Assembly: GCA_036874045.1 (NCBI GenBank)
Contig: JAZBRI010000004.1
Coordinates: forward strand, 806,001 to 870,000
Source: Cymodocea nodosa
Taxonomy: Eukaryota > Streptophyta > Magnoliopsida > Alismatales > Cymodoceaceae
Length of the DNA stretch: 64,000 bases
Direction of reading: 5' to 3'
A program made the translations under genes and the position numbers. The notes beneath the pieces were generated by a model that was given only the letters and a program-made list of their open reading frames with translations, was not told where the DNA came from and ran no database searches. Numbering within the stretch: the stretch's first letter is position 1; each line of letters opens with the position of its first letter. This document shows positions 1-11,557 of this stretch, piece by piece.

Positions 1-3000
1 CTTCAATATGTTTAGCTCTTAAATGTAAAATATGATTTTTCAATAAACTTATAGTAGAACTACTATTATAGAAAATCTTTTTGGGTTTATAAGTTAAATT
101 AAAATCTTTTAAGATTTGTCTAATCCATAGGATTTGAGAATAGCAAAGTGTCGCAACTACATATTCAACTTCTATTGTAGATAAGGCTACACAATTTTAC
201 TTTTTGCTAAACCAAGACACTAAAGAATATTCTAATAATTGACAAGTGTCATTGGTGCTTTTTCTTTCAAACTTACATCCTACGAAATTAGTATCATTAT
301 ACTCCACTAATTTTATGGAACTGTCTTTAAAATAAAACAATTTGAAATTTTTGGTTTTTAATAGATATTTAAAACTTCTCTTAATAGCAAATAGTTGTGA
401 CTCCTTAAGATATTTAACACAAGTACACACACTAAACATGATGTCTGGTTGACTAGTTGCTAAGTAAAGTAATCTATTAATCATACTTCTATATTATTTT
501 ATATCTATAGTTTTCCTATAGTCATCCTTATTTAATTTAGTGATAGTACTCATTGGTGTATTTTTAATTTTAGTATTGTCGAAACCAAACCTCTTTAATA
601 AATATCAAGTATATTTTTCTTGTGAAATAAAAATCCTTTATCTAATTGCTTAATTTACAAACCCAAAAAGAATGATAGTTCACCTATTATACTCATTTCA
701 AATTGACTAGTCATGTCATTTGAAAAAGACTTAACTAATTTTTCATTTGTTACTCTAAATATAATGTCATTTACATAAATTTGAATTATCAAAATATCAT
801 TTTTAGTTTTCTTTATAAAGAGTGTATGATCTGTCTTTCACATGGAATACCCTTTTTCCATAAGAAATTTAGATAACCTCTCATATCAAGACCTAGGTGT
901 TTGCTTAAGACCATATTGTATATTCTTAAGTTTGTAAATATATTTAGGATGTTTTGAATCTTTAAACCCTAGAAGTTGTTTTACATAAACTTTTCTTTAA
1001 TATAACCATTTAGAAAAGTAGTTTTAACATTCATCTGATATAACTTAAAATTCATATAATAAGAAAAAACTAACAATATTCGTATTGATTTTGAACTAGC
1101 AATAGGAGCAAATGTTTCATCATAGTCAATTCTTTCCTCTTACTTATAACCTTGAGCAACTAATTTAACTTTGTTTTTAACTATATGACCATCTTAATCT
1201 ACTTTGTTTCTAAACACCCACTTTGTTCCTATAATAGTTTAATTTTCTAAGGGTGGTACTAGATCCCATACCTCATTTCTAATAAATTGATTTAGCTAAT
1301 CTTGTATAGCTAAATACTAAAATTCATCTTCTAAGATATCATCTATTTCCTTAGGTTCTAGTAAAGAAATAAACATATAAGCACCACAAATGTTGACAAC
1401 TGATGATCGAGTCCAAACACCTTGATTAGGATCACCTATTATTTGACTAAAGAAATGAGATGAAGTATAACACCAATTTTTATAAGGTTCAATATTCTCT
1501 ACAAGAATGACATTATCTTCTACTTGATTTTCATCATTTAAGTTTATATCTCTTATTATGTGAGATAAATTCTCAATTTCTCTATCAATAATTTTTAAAT
1601 ATGTTAGGAGAATTCTAGTATCATCATTATTTTCAACATGTCTAATATCTAAATGAGAATTTTCATCAAAGTAAACATGTAGGTTTTCCTCAATTATTTT
1701 TGTTGATTTATTGTAAACTCTATATGCTTTACTCTTAGTAGAGTAACCAACAAAAATACGCTCATCTAATTTGACCTTAAATTTGTTTCTACGTTCCTTA
1801 GTGTTTAATATAAAACACTTATAATCAAAGGATTTCAAATAATTTATTTTGGAAACTCTATCATGCCATATCTCATATGGAGTTTTATCAATAATAGGTA
1901 TTAGATGTACCCTATTTATGACATAGCATACTATGTGGACTACTTCTATCCAAAAGAATAGAGGTAACTTATTTTCATTTAGTATGGTTCTAGCTATTTC
2001 CTAAAGTGATTTATTTTTCCTTTCTACTATTCCATTTTGTGAAGGAGCTCTAGGAAATGAATATTTATGATCTGTACCTAACTCCTCACAAAAGATATCT
2101 ATTTGATCGTTATCAAATTCTATACCATGATCACTCCTAAGTTTTTGAATTTTAACACTTTGCTCATTCTGAATCTTATTGTAGAATACTTTAAATATTT
2201 CAAAAACTTTAGTTTTATTAGCTAAAAAATATACCTAAGTAAACCTAGAATAGTCATCAACTAGTATAAAAGTATAATGTTTACCTCTTAGGTTGGTTGT
2301 CTTAGTTGGTCCAAATAAATCTATATGTACTAATTTTAACACTCTTTTACTTGCTATTTTGTTTAATAATTTAAAGGATGTTCTATGTTGTTTACTTAAC
2401 TAACATGTATCACACATAAATTTATTAGAATAGTTAATGCTAGGTAAACCCTAACTATATTTTTTCTTAACAACTTTTCTAATAATTTTATATTTGAGTA
2501 ACCTAGCCTTCTATACCATAATGTAATTTCATTTGATTTTGCAATTAAATAAGTACTGTCATTTACGATATCAGAAGAAAAATTTAGAATACAAACTGAT
2601 CATTTCTTATATGTTGTGAATAAAATTTTGTTTGTATTCTTGTCTACAATTTTACGTGAACCATTTTCGAAAATTACTCTATAAAATTTCATTAAGATAA
2701 GAACACTTAAAAGATTAAAACCTAAGTTTTCTACTAATAGGAAGCCATTAATAAAATATTTTTCAATTACTTATACCTTGCTAGACTTAAGGATTTTAGT
2801 TTTACTTTTTTTTTTAAAGGTAACTTATCAATTCTTGGTCTTTATAATTTCTATAAGTAGTTTTCTATCTCCAATCATGTGGCTAGATGTTTTACTATCT
2901 ATTATCTATTTTCATTTGTTTACCTATAAAAGAATTAAGAAGAAATTTTATTTCTTGGAAACTATTCTTGAGTGGGTCTAAGAATGTTAAAGTTAGAGAT

Positions 3001-3100
3001 AAACTTAAAATCAATATTTTTATATTTCAACTTATTTATTTTCTAATAATTATTTCTATGTTTATTTAACTTACCATTATAATCATCAGAAAATTTATTT
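1..3100 (-). pseudogene. pol: copia pol: protease, integrase, RT, RNase H (decayed)
   Basis: The protease site lies at 2861-2899 and reads DSKTSSHMIGDRK where the family has D-S-G followed by a cysteine or alanine, so the catalytic glycine is lost. Integrase follows: the second catalytic Asp region (RSDHGIEFDNDQ) is near 2105-2145, and the longest open piece, at 1317-1838, matches the integrase C-terminal and RT-linker region. RT continues to about 500. Its active site, complement of 766-777, reads YVND instead of YVDD, so one metal-binding Asp is lost. RNase H is clearest at 197-484 and its end (HLRAKHIE) is at 1-25. Multiple stops and frame changes separate these pieces. The copy could not be autonomous. 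Confidence 0.85.
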
Positions 3101-3214
3101 CCATACCTTACAAAGTTGAAATTTTCATTTTTGACTCTATTTAATTGTTGATTTTTAATAGGTATATTCTAGTAGCCAATTTTATCTAGATATAAATTAA
3201 ACTGATAAAAATGC

Positions 3215-4987
3215 TTTATGTGTTCTTAGGTTGATTCTTTTGGAAATTTCTTTTGAGGCTTTTTATTCTTGTGTTATTATTTATGTGTTGTGATTTTTCT
3301 TTCACTAATGTATCTACTTGCACATATTTTTCACATTTCCTAACCACACAAGGGATAATTATTTTTTTCTTATCATTAGTACTTGAAACAAAAGTATTAT
3401 TTTTAGAAGTATTATCATGCAATGCATAATTTTTAGAATATATATTGTTCAATCCAATATCTTATTTTTCTATATTTGATATTTTACTACTAAGTTGATT
3501 TGTTATAATTTGACTATTATTCCATTTGCTTATGGTGACTTTTTATCACATACCTTAAATTTTAATATGTTAATTTTAGAATTTAAATATATAATAGTCA
3601 AATTTAGTTTCTCAACTTCAGAAATCAATTTCTTTTTATCAACAATTAAAATTTCACAATTATCATCCAACTCCTTTTCAATTATTTTAAACTTTAAAAT
3701 TTCCTATACATGCTTCTGATTTTCTTCCTTAAATTTATTTAATGTAGTATTTAGAAAATCAATTTTAGTTTAAGATTCATTTAGCAATTTCCTACTATTG
3801 TTTCCTTCTAATTTTAGTCTTTTGTACTTTTTAGCTAGTTTATTATATTTAACCAATAATCTATCAAAATTATCATAACTAGCATTAAGATTAGAAGATA
3901 CATCACTAGAATTAGCCATAAAGCACACATTTGCTAGATTTTCTATTTCTAAATCTAAACTTGATGATGATTCACTTTCAAATGTTTAATCCTTCTTATC
4001 TTCATCTTGTGAAAAAGAGGAGTCATCCCAAGTCACCTTTAATGTTTTTCTCTTTTTGAAATTTTTGTTTTTGTCTACTTTAAAGCTTTTTTTCTTCTTA
4101 TTCTTGTTGAGAGGGTAATCAGTTTGAAAGTGACCTAACTTGTTACATTTGTAGTTTATGATTTTCTCTTTTTGAAATGACTTTTCCCCCACCTCTCTAG
4201 ATTTTTTTGCTGACTTGAGGTTCTTACGTTTTTTCAACAAATTTCTAAATTTTTTGGGTCAACAAAAGTAAACCTTCATTAGAATCACTAATGACTTTTG
4301 AGTTTGTATTAGCCTCAAAAGCCAAATCCCTTATAGGATTCTTTCCTTTTGGTTCTAAGTCTTGTACTTCATATGTTGTAAGGTTTCCTATGAGATCATC
4401 TAGAGTATAAATATTTAAATCTTTGGACTCTTTAATAAATGTTGTCTTTTGAGCCTAAACCTTAGTTAAAAATCTTAGGATTTTTTTAAGTCTTTTTCCT
4501 TGAATTTTTTACCTAGTGATTTTAAAGAATTTACAATCTCAAGAAAATGGAAAAACATATCAAAGATACATTCATTTTCATGCATCTTAAAAAGCTTATA
4601 TTTATGTACTAATATGTTGATTTTAGACTCTTTAACTTGATTAGTACATTCAATGGCAACTTTTAATGCATGTCAAACATCATGTGCAGTTTTATATGCA
4701 GAAACTTTATTAAATTAATCATGAGATAAAGCATAAAATAGAATATTTAGACATTTAGCATTTAGTGTTGTTCTCTCATTTTCATTAAAAATCCATGTAT
4801 CAAAAGGAAACATAACTAACCCTATAAGATTACTAATTATGTGTCAAAGTTTGAAGTCTATAGATTGAAGGAATACTTGCATCCTATATTTCTAGTAGCT
4901 ATAATTACTACTTTTAAATATAAGACAACACGTAGTAGTTTGTCTTTCAGTTATTACTAGAATTTCATTTTTAGAAGTGCTAGCCAT
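3215..4987 (-). pseudogene. gag: copia gag (SIRE-like), decayed
   Basis: The likely start codon is the complement of 4985-4987, followed by the usual N-terminal capsid pattern (…SSNYSYW-type, with stop codons). The middle part reads KTAHDVW followed by TNQVKESKINILVHKYKLFK, typical of SIRE-like Gag. The zinc knuckle is in the open segment 3986-4240 and reads NYKCNKLGHFQTDY, where CX2CX4HX4C is expected: the first and last cysteines are replaced by Asn and Tyr. A Lys-rich stretch and WDDSS follow, and then a long coiled-coil-prone region down to about 3215, as in other SIRE-like Gags. Several in-frame stops show it is not functional. Confidence 0.85.
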
Positions 4988-5033
4988 TAGAAAAAAATAA
5001 ATCCTAACTTTAAGTGGAAAAATTGATTCTTAT

Positions 5034-5046
5034 GGTCTGATACAAA
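5034..5046 (-). other. primer-binding site, tRNA-iMet type
   Basis: The complement reads TGTATCAGACC immediately inside the LTR, a two-change variant of TGGTATCAGAGC, the usual plant copia primer site. Confidence 0.7.
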
Positions 5047-5047
5047 T

Positions 5048-5827
5048 TGTAGGATTGTAAGTATCACAAGAGGGGGTAAATTATGTCTTTAGAAAATTAA
5101 TTAAAACTTCTAGCAGATAAAACAAGAGCACAAATTCACACACAAATTTCATAAATCACACTTTATTGAAAAAGCAATAATTTACAGACTTTTAAGTACA
5201 AATTCCCTACTTATCAGTTATGATACAAAATTTCCCTTATACAAATTAACATTTGAAAAATGATTGATCTTATTCTAACCTCAAGTGAATTTTAACTTTC
5301 AAACTTGAGCTTTGCACGTTGCTTTTAAATCTTCTCGAATTTAATCTACTTCTGTATCTTTTCACTCTTTCCTTTAATTTTTGATTTGGAATATCTAGGA
5401 TTACTTTGAGATAGCTCTTTCTTTTGTATTTACTAAGATTCCTTTGTAGATTCTGTGGGTTTCCTCTATATCAGATGAGATATTGAAGTGCAGCTCGTGC
5501 CCTTTATTTATAACAGTCAAACTGAAGTTTCTCGTTCAACACATTTATCCACTTAATCCATAATTCTATGATCCTACATCCTTTTTCAAATTCGAAATAT
5601 CTACATTCACCATGTTCTTTTTGAATTTTTATATTCCCTTGTCGTAGATCCATTGAGAATGCTCTTTCTAGATAATTGTAGAATTTATCTCCTAAGTTGC
5701 CACTTTAGTTAAACACTTATCTCTTAACACTTGTAAAAACTCAAACACTTATCTGCAACTCTTCAAATTTTTTACTTACAAAACACGTGACTATATAGAA
5801 AAACTTAACTTTACAAAATTCCTAACA
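5048..5827 (-). repeat. 5' LTR of the SIRE-like copia (780 bp)
   Basis: The LTR starts TGTTAGG on the minus strand (complement of 5821-5827) and ends CCTACA (complement of 5048-5053), giving the TG…CA ends. The block AGAGGGGGTAAAT just inside 5048 is typical of SIRE-like LTR ends. The primer site abuts it on the internal side. Confidence 0.85.
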
Positions 5828-6690
5828 CCTACTATTGTATTTTTTGGAATAATTTTTCATGTCATCCCACTAATAATTTTAAAATGTATCATATAGAGGT
5901 TGAGCCTATCTATAGTAGAATTATAGAAACATAGGTGACATTTCTAAACTTCTTTTTATCTTAGGAATTAGAAAAATCCCTTAACTTTGAGAATATAGTG
6001 AAAATAGGGTTATCTCTTTTAGTTAAGCCAAGCCATAAGGATGCATTTAACTCTTTATATAGAACTAATGCCATATTCACATGCTTTAATTCTTCTTCTC
6101 ATCTTTAGGGAATTCCATAATTCCCTTTTCTTTAGGTTATCTCTTAAAATTTGTCATTTTAAATAAGTAATAACTAACTTAATCATCCTAAAATTAACTA
6201 AGAAAATTTTTTTAGGAGGGCATGAATGGACATATCTATTCTACATGTCCCGAAGTCATCTCACATTTACATCATACATTACTTATTTGCTTTGTTCATT
6301 CAACTAGACCATGCTTAAGTCTTTAGACTAAGAGCATATAGTGTTTTTCCTCGTTCACTACATGAGTAAAGGAATGTTTACATGACCCTCTTTTAGGCTC
6401 TTAACTTTATTCATCCTTTGGGTAAAAATACTCATCATCATCTCCTTTTTTTTATACAATTAGATACTTGCATATACCACCATTCACACACCTAAGGATA
6501 TTTGAGAGGTCAAGAAATTAAATACATAGAGTGCTTAATACCTTTCTTATGCATATTTAAAATGCTTATTCAAACTCTTAGATTAGTAGAACTCATGAAT
6601 TTTTCACTCACTTCACATGCATTTATGCATTGTATGTAAGTTTTTCCTAATTTTCTTGTAGATTAGACTAGGTGGTGACTCCATCTTTTT
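5828..6690. other. no gene seen; likely decayed tail of the adjoining chromovirus relic
   Basis: This stretch lies between the copia LTR and the recognisable RNase H of the Ty3 relic. All frames are densely stopped. A few short minus-strand peptides could be eroded integrase or chromodomain sequence, but none is convincing. Confidence 0.4.
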
Positions 6691-8380
6691 CCTTTTCCTC
6701 TAGAACCTTCGCCAATGTTTTTCCCTTCTATGACAACTTCAATAGAATGTTACAATAGTTTTCCTTATACAACTTCAATTGCTTATATACATAAACTACT
6801 ACCCTATCCTACTGCATTAATACATAACTCAAGCTTCTATAGAAAATATCACTATATATAGTAAACCTTTCATTATACTTTAGAAGAGATATAATAGGAG
6901 TTGCTATCAATTTATTCTTATATTCTTAGAAGCTCTACTCACAATCTTAGATCTACTAAAACTTTACTCTTTTTTAGGTCAATCTAGTTAGAGATTTCAT
7001 GAAAAACTCTTTACAAATCTCGTATGGTAGCCTACTAAGCCCAAAAGATTGTAAATTGTGAACCTTTGTCATTGAGGTTAGCTAACTCTAAGAATTGATT
7101 GCTTCAATCTTTGTGGGATCAATGAAAATCCCTTGATTAGAAATCACATGACCCAAGAATAAAAGACTATTTAGCTAAAATTCACTTTTTTCCAAGGTGG
7201 GCATACAACTCTCTCAATGCCTATAGGATTATCTTCAAATGATCTTCTGGCTTTATCATGATCTTGTAGTTAATTAGAATGTCATCAATGAAGACTATCA
7301 AAAATTGATCTAGATAAAATTTAAATAGTTTATTCATCAAATCCATAAAAACTATTGGTACATTAACAAACCAAAAGGTATCACAAGGAATTTGAAGTGA
7401 CCATAATGCGTACAAAATATTTTCTTCTAAATATCTTCAATTGATGGTATTTAGATCATAAACCAATTTTGGAGAACACTTTAACTCTTTGTAATTGATC
7501 AAAGAAGTCATCCATCTTTAGAAGCAAATATTTGCTCTTCACTTTTATTTTCTTTAATTCTTAATAATCGATACAAAATCTCATATTGTTAATTTTCTTT
7601 TTAACAAATAATACAAGTGCACTTCAAAGAGATACGTTGGGTTGAATGAACTTTTTCTTCAACAAATCTTATACTTGAGTCTTAACTCATTCAACTTAGT
7701 TGAAGATATCTTGTAAGGAGTCTTCAATATTGAACTCACCCTTAGCATCGACTAAATAGCAAACTTAATTTCTCGATCAACTAGCATATTTGGTAAACTC
7801 TTAGGAAAGACGTCAACAAATTCTTTAATAATAAGCATATCATCTAATTTAGACACTATCCTTTCTACCTCTAAAACGATTGCTAGGTACCTCTAACATC
7901 CTTTTTGCAACAGTTGTTTAGCCCTCTATGTTGAAATGAAACCTAGGATATAATTTTTGATACTACTAGAACTAGAATTTAAAAGCAAACTCACATCCCA
8001 AAACAATCTATAATGACATGATATGCTACCAATCAATTCATGCTCATAATAACGTCAAAGTCCATTACTAGGACAAATAATTCAAAAATAAGATCACTTC
8101 TTTTCACTTAGATGTGATAGGATCTACAAATTCTATTAGTTACTAAAACACTTCCTACAAGAGTCCCTACCAACATCTAGCTATCTAACTCCTCGATACC
8201 CAATCTAAATTCATCCATAAAATTAGTAGAAATAAAAAAATAGGTAGCCCCTAGATTTATCAATGCAAAAGTTAGAAATAAACAAATCTGAATGGTACTT
8301 GTCATCATATTAGTCTTTTTGACCTCTTATCTTGAGAGTGCAAAAACTCTATTGTCTGTTTGTCCCTTGTCCTTTCGATT
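6690..8380 (-). pseudogene. pol: Ty3 chromovirus pol relic: protease, RT, RNase H
   Basis: The protease block is the complement of 8110-8375. Its active site region (8231-8262) reads INLGATYFFI, where Ty3 chromoviruses have FDSGATHSFI, so the catalytic Asp is now Asn. The clearest RT part is the open segment 7221-7415, which reads MDLMN and then FLIVFIDDILINY, the (F/Y)xDD box of Ty3 RT. It is followed by LFLGHVIS and the connection region down to about 6970. RNase H similarity continues weakly to about 6700 (YVLMQ). Stops and frameshifts are frequent. The chromodomain, which would settle the lineage, was not found; the Tekay/Del-like LTR fragments on either side support that lineage. Confidence 0.75.
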
Positions 8381-8799
8381 TGAAGTCTATGCATTTAATC
8401 CTATGCCATTATCACTATCTGTAGAAAATTACGAAGTACTCTACCTCCACACCTGTGGCTAGAATTATTGTTGCAGATGAAAAGAACCAACATTGCTACC
8501 TAACCATGACTCCACTACATGTGGACATGTTGTAACTATCTAGCCCTCCTACCCAAAACCAAAACACCTACCTCTCATCCACCTATAATGCTTAGAATGA
8601 TTCTTCTTGTACTAAATGCAAAAGGCTTCATCTTACCTAGCCTTCTTACCTTTGCCTTTGCGTGCACCTCTAGAAGATCTCTTACTTGAATGTCTTTGAG
8701 AAACAAATTGTCCCTATGAAACTAAAACTGTACCAATTGATGATGGGGTGTGGAAAATTGTGGTTGAAATTAACTACCTTTCTAGACTATATTTTTTAA

Positions 8800-9361
8800 A
8801 CCTTGCTCTACCATCATAGCTAGATGTACTACCTCTTTGTAAGTAGTTAATCATTACATAGACATCGTGAAGCTTATTTGTGCATTCAACCTTTGACAAA
8901 ATATAAAGATCCAATGGCTCTCATCTATCATAACTCCAATCAAGGGTGAACAAGGATAGCTTAGTAAACTCTCTGTTATATTGATCCATTATCATGCTAT
9001 CCTGTTTGAGTCTTTCAAACTTGACCTCTATCATGAATATAATGCTGAGAGGGTAGGACTTTTACTAAAAAGTCTCCTGAAGGTCCTTCTAAGGCCATAG
9101 TTCTCCTCCTTACCCATAGAGCATTTCCTCGGTGTCCCATCACTCCAACACTATCCTTTGGAACATGTGGGAAACATAGCCAACCTTCTCCTCCTTTATG
9201 TAAGGGAAGATCTTCAAAAGTCTCTCAAGGTGTTGAAACCATTGGTACGCTTCGTGTGGGTCCCTCTTCTCTCCAACGGAAGTAGGTAACGATAATGTCA
9301 AGAAATCTATGACCCCCATCCTCATTTCCTTACTATGGGAAGTCTATTTCCATCCATTTCA
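8800..9361 (-). pseudogene. gag: Ty3 chromovirus gag relic
   Basis: The open segment 9140-9325 reads KRDPHEAYQWFQHLERLLKI and KVGYVSHMFQRIV, matching the Retrotrans_gag pattern (D-P-x-x-A…W…E…F…K…A). Similarity continues with stops to about 8800. It lies between the primer site at 9479-9491 and the protease near 8375, as expected for a minus-strand Ty3 element. Confidence 0.7.
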
Positions 9362-9478
9362 TTATCCTACAATTTAACAAATAAACGAGTTATTGCAAAA
9401 CAAAACTCACAATATACCTATTTACTATTTCTACCTAACTCTCGTCTTCCATAAGACCTAAATCCTATAGTTAAATTT

Positions 9479-9491
9479 GGCTTGTATACCA
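9479..9491 (-). other. primer-binding site, tRNA-iMet type (degenerate)
   Basis: The complement reads TGGTATACAAGCC, a diverged form of TGGTATCAGAGCC, placed between gag and the LTR of the Ty3 relic. Confidence 0.55.
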
Positions 9492-9778
9492 TTTTAATTA
9501 TCATACATTGAAAATTAGAAAATGACAATCAACATAATATTAAAAAGGAATTTACATTAAAATTTAAAATGGAACATGAAAAATTTCTCTCTCTAATATT
9601 ACAAGAATAGGTATTTGCTAAAAGAGGTTTAACAACTAATAAACATAATAATAATAACATCTACAATTTAATTAAAATGGATTTATCCATCCCTAATCTG
9701 GAGCACAATTTCACAATTTATCATAATTCCAAGAGGCATACATTTATAGTTGAACTAAATATCATGAAATCTTAAAAG
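9492..9778 (-). repeat. LTR of the Ty3 chromovirus relic, part 1 (interrupted)
   Basis: The noncoding stretch lies immediately outside the primer site of the minus-strand Ty3 relic. It is broken at 9779 by the Athila-like element and resumes at 20124 after the duplicated TTTAC. Confidence 0.6.
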
Positions 9779-9783
9779 TTTAC
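9779..9783. repeat. target-site duplication, left copy (TTTAC)
   Basis: TTTAC directly before the TG of the 5' LTR matches TTTAC directly after the CA of the 3' LTR at 20119-20123. A five-base duplication is the usual Ty3 integration footprint. Confidence 0.95.
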
Positions 9784-11408
9784 TGTTCAAGCTTTAATTT
9801 TGCCCATTTTTAATGAATTTTATAAGTAATTTTGCATGATATTATCTATCTATGTTGGATAAATGATATTAATTATGGGTAATATAAGTCTTGAAATATA
9901 GTACAATATAGAAATTTAATTAACAAGTGCATCCCCATTAGATATAATTTTACATATAACTCATTGATTTTATTTTAAATGTCCTATCCTATGTTGGCTA
10001 ACATCTCTTGGAGTTCAATTTCCATTAATTATAGGTAACACACGTGTGGAAGGAGCTTATTGCAAAAGACAAAAAGAAGATGTAAATAATCAAAGTTGGA
10101 GGACTAAATTTTAAAAGAAGTGGACATGCCAACACCTCATTGGCTCCCTTAGATCTATGGATTCTCATTGGAGGGTGATACACTCGATGTTGGAAGAGAT
10201 GGAATCGGGCGAGAAAAGCATGCGCGGAAGACGTACGCGCGGAAGACATGCGCGCGGAAGACATACGCGCAGAAGACGTGCGTCTGGGAGACAAATCATG
10301 CGAGAATTCATTCGCCCGGTAGAGAGAATTATTTAAAGTCGGAAGAAATATCCACGAACGAGAGTCCCGCGACCGAGAGTTCTGCGTCCGGGAGACAACG
10401 CGCGCGAGAGGTGGAGACGTGGCTGAGCATTCGAGCATCCTTGTGGGAGTGAAAGCTCTTCCCAAGCTCTCTAGTAAAGCTCCATTGTGCAAGTTCCTCT
10501 ACTACAGATTTTCTAAGCTCACCAAGGTAGTGACAGCCCTTGGAAAGTTTGTTTTCTGGTAGTAGAGGAAAGCTAGAGGAGTTTGGTAGAGATACACTTC
10601 TTGTTTATGATGTCTTAGTAGGATTAAATGTGTGTTCAAGTTTAATTACTACATTGTTCTCTTAATTTTAGTTTACATTCATTTGAATTGTTGGGACCAT
10701 ACATAGGGCTTTCACAAGAGTGGTCGACACCTATGTATGGTATACTTGGCACATATGAATGTGAAGTGTTGATTCAAGGAGAAGAAGAGGAGTATAAGAA
10801 TTTGGAAGTATATTGTGTTGAATTTCTTCTTAATGAATAACCTCTCATTTACCTTAGTTGTTAATTTTAATTTCAGTAGTTAGCTGAATTTGTTATACCT
10901 TATATTGATCACATTTTGTCCAAATCAATCTCCAAAAAGAATTTCTAATGCAAACAATATAGTATAGTTCAGCTAGATTAGCAAATAGCATAGTTGCATG
11001 CATTTAGTATAAATTAGAATAGAGTAGCATAACCTATTGAATCTTCGCATTTTATGTTTCTTTCCTCAATTTTTATGCATAGATATAACTTCTGAAATCA
11101 CGTGGAACTTGTGTGCATGTTATAACTGAATGAGTTGATAGATTTACAAGTAAAGGAATTGATTTACATCACCATTTTTACACATTGCCTTGAAACTACA
11201 TGATTTGTGAGCTTGTGTTAATTTTGAGTATTCTACATTCACATGTCATTAATTTACTGAAGTATAGCTAAGAGTTTGAAGAACAAGTTGAGTAATAGTT
11301 GATTAAGTCATAAACACAATCCTTGTGGAAGAATGACCTGTATTTGCCATGTACACCAAAAGAACTGCGCACTTGCAGTAAAGCTTGAGCTAAAAATATA
11401 GCTCTACA
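9784..11408 (+). repeat. 5' LTR of Athila-like element 1 (1625 bp)
   Basis: It begins TGTTCAAGCTTTAATTTTGC and ends GCTCTACA. It is repeated at 18505-20118, where the end reads GCTCAACA. A GC-rich core at about 10200-10450 contrasts with the AT-rich remainder and contains a 15-bp tandem repeat. A TATTTAAA box at 10330-10337 is a plausible core promoter. The 5' copy has a 15-bp block near 10353-10367 that is absent from the 3' copy. Confidence 0.95.
10222..10281 (+). repeat. CpG-rich 15-bp minisatellite inside the 5' LTR
   Basis: Four units of GCGCGGAAGACRTRC run head to tail, at 10222-10236, 10237-10251, 10252-10266 and 10267-10281, followed by a decayed fifth. The open frame 10168-10452 that crosses it gives a repeating ARKTY/ARKTC peptide; I regard that frame as a by-product of the repeat. 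Confidence 0.9.
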
Positions 11409-11414
11409 AGTTTT

Positions 11415-11432
11415 TGGTGCCGCTGCCGGGGA
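11415..11432 (+). other. primer-binding site, tRNA-Asp type
   Basis: TGGTGCCGCTGCCGGGGA, six bases after the LTR end, matches TGGCGCCGTTGCCGGGGA, the primer site typical of Athila elements, with two changes. Confidence 0.85.
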
Positions 11433-11557
11433 TTGGCAATTTGGCTTAGTTTATTTTTACCATATTTGAAGTTCTTAGTTGGTTGTTTGATAAATTTTCA
11501 TAAACATATCTTTCTTGTGCTTAGTTGTGAATTTTATTGCTTAAATTTCTTGCAAGT

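Larger units (their letters stand above)
1..5827 (-). mobile_element. SIRE-like Ty1/copia retrotransposon, 3' end beyond window edge
   Basis: Read on the minus strand the order is LTR (5827 to 5048), primer-binding site, gag with zinc knuckle, protease, integrase, reverse transcriptase, RNase H. This is the Ty1/copia order. The gag, with its long coiled C-terminal part, resembles the SIRE lineage. The last recognisable codons of RNase H lie at positions 1-25, so the 3' LTR is just outside the window. All coding parts carry many stops and frameshifts, so the copy is dead. The target duplication cannot be confirmed because only one end is visible. Confidence 0.9.

Noticed and set aside
10025-10492. 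Open frames on both strands across the LTR (10025-10492 minus, 10168-10452 plus, and their copies near 18750-19200)
   Set aside because: They arise from the GC-rich minisatellite, lie inside an LTR, and give only repetitive peptides.
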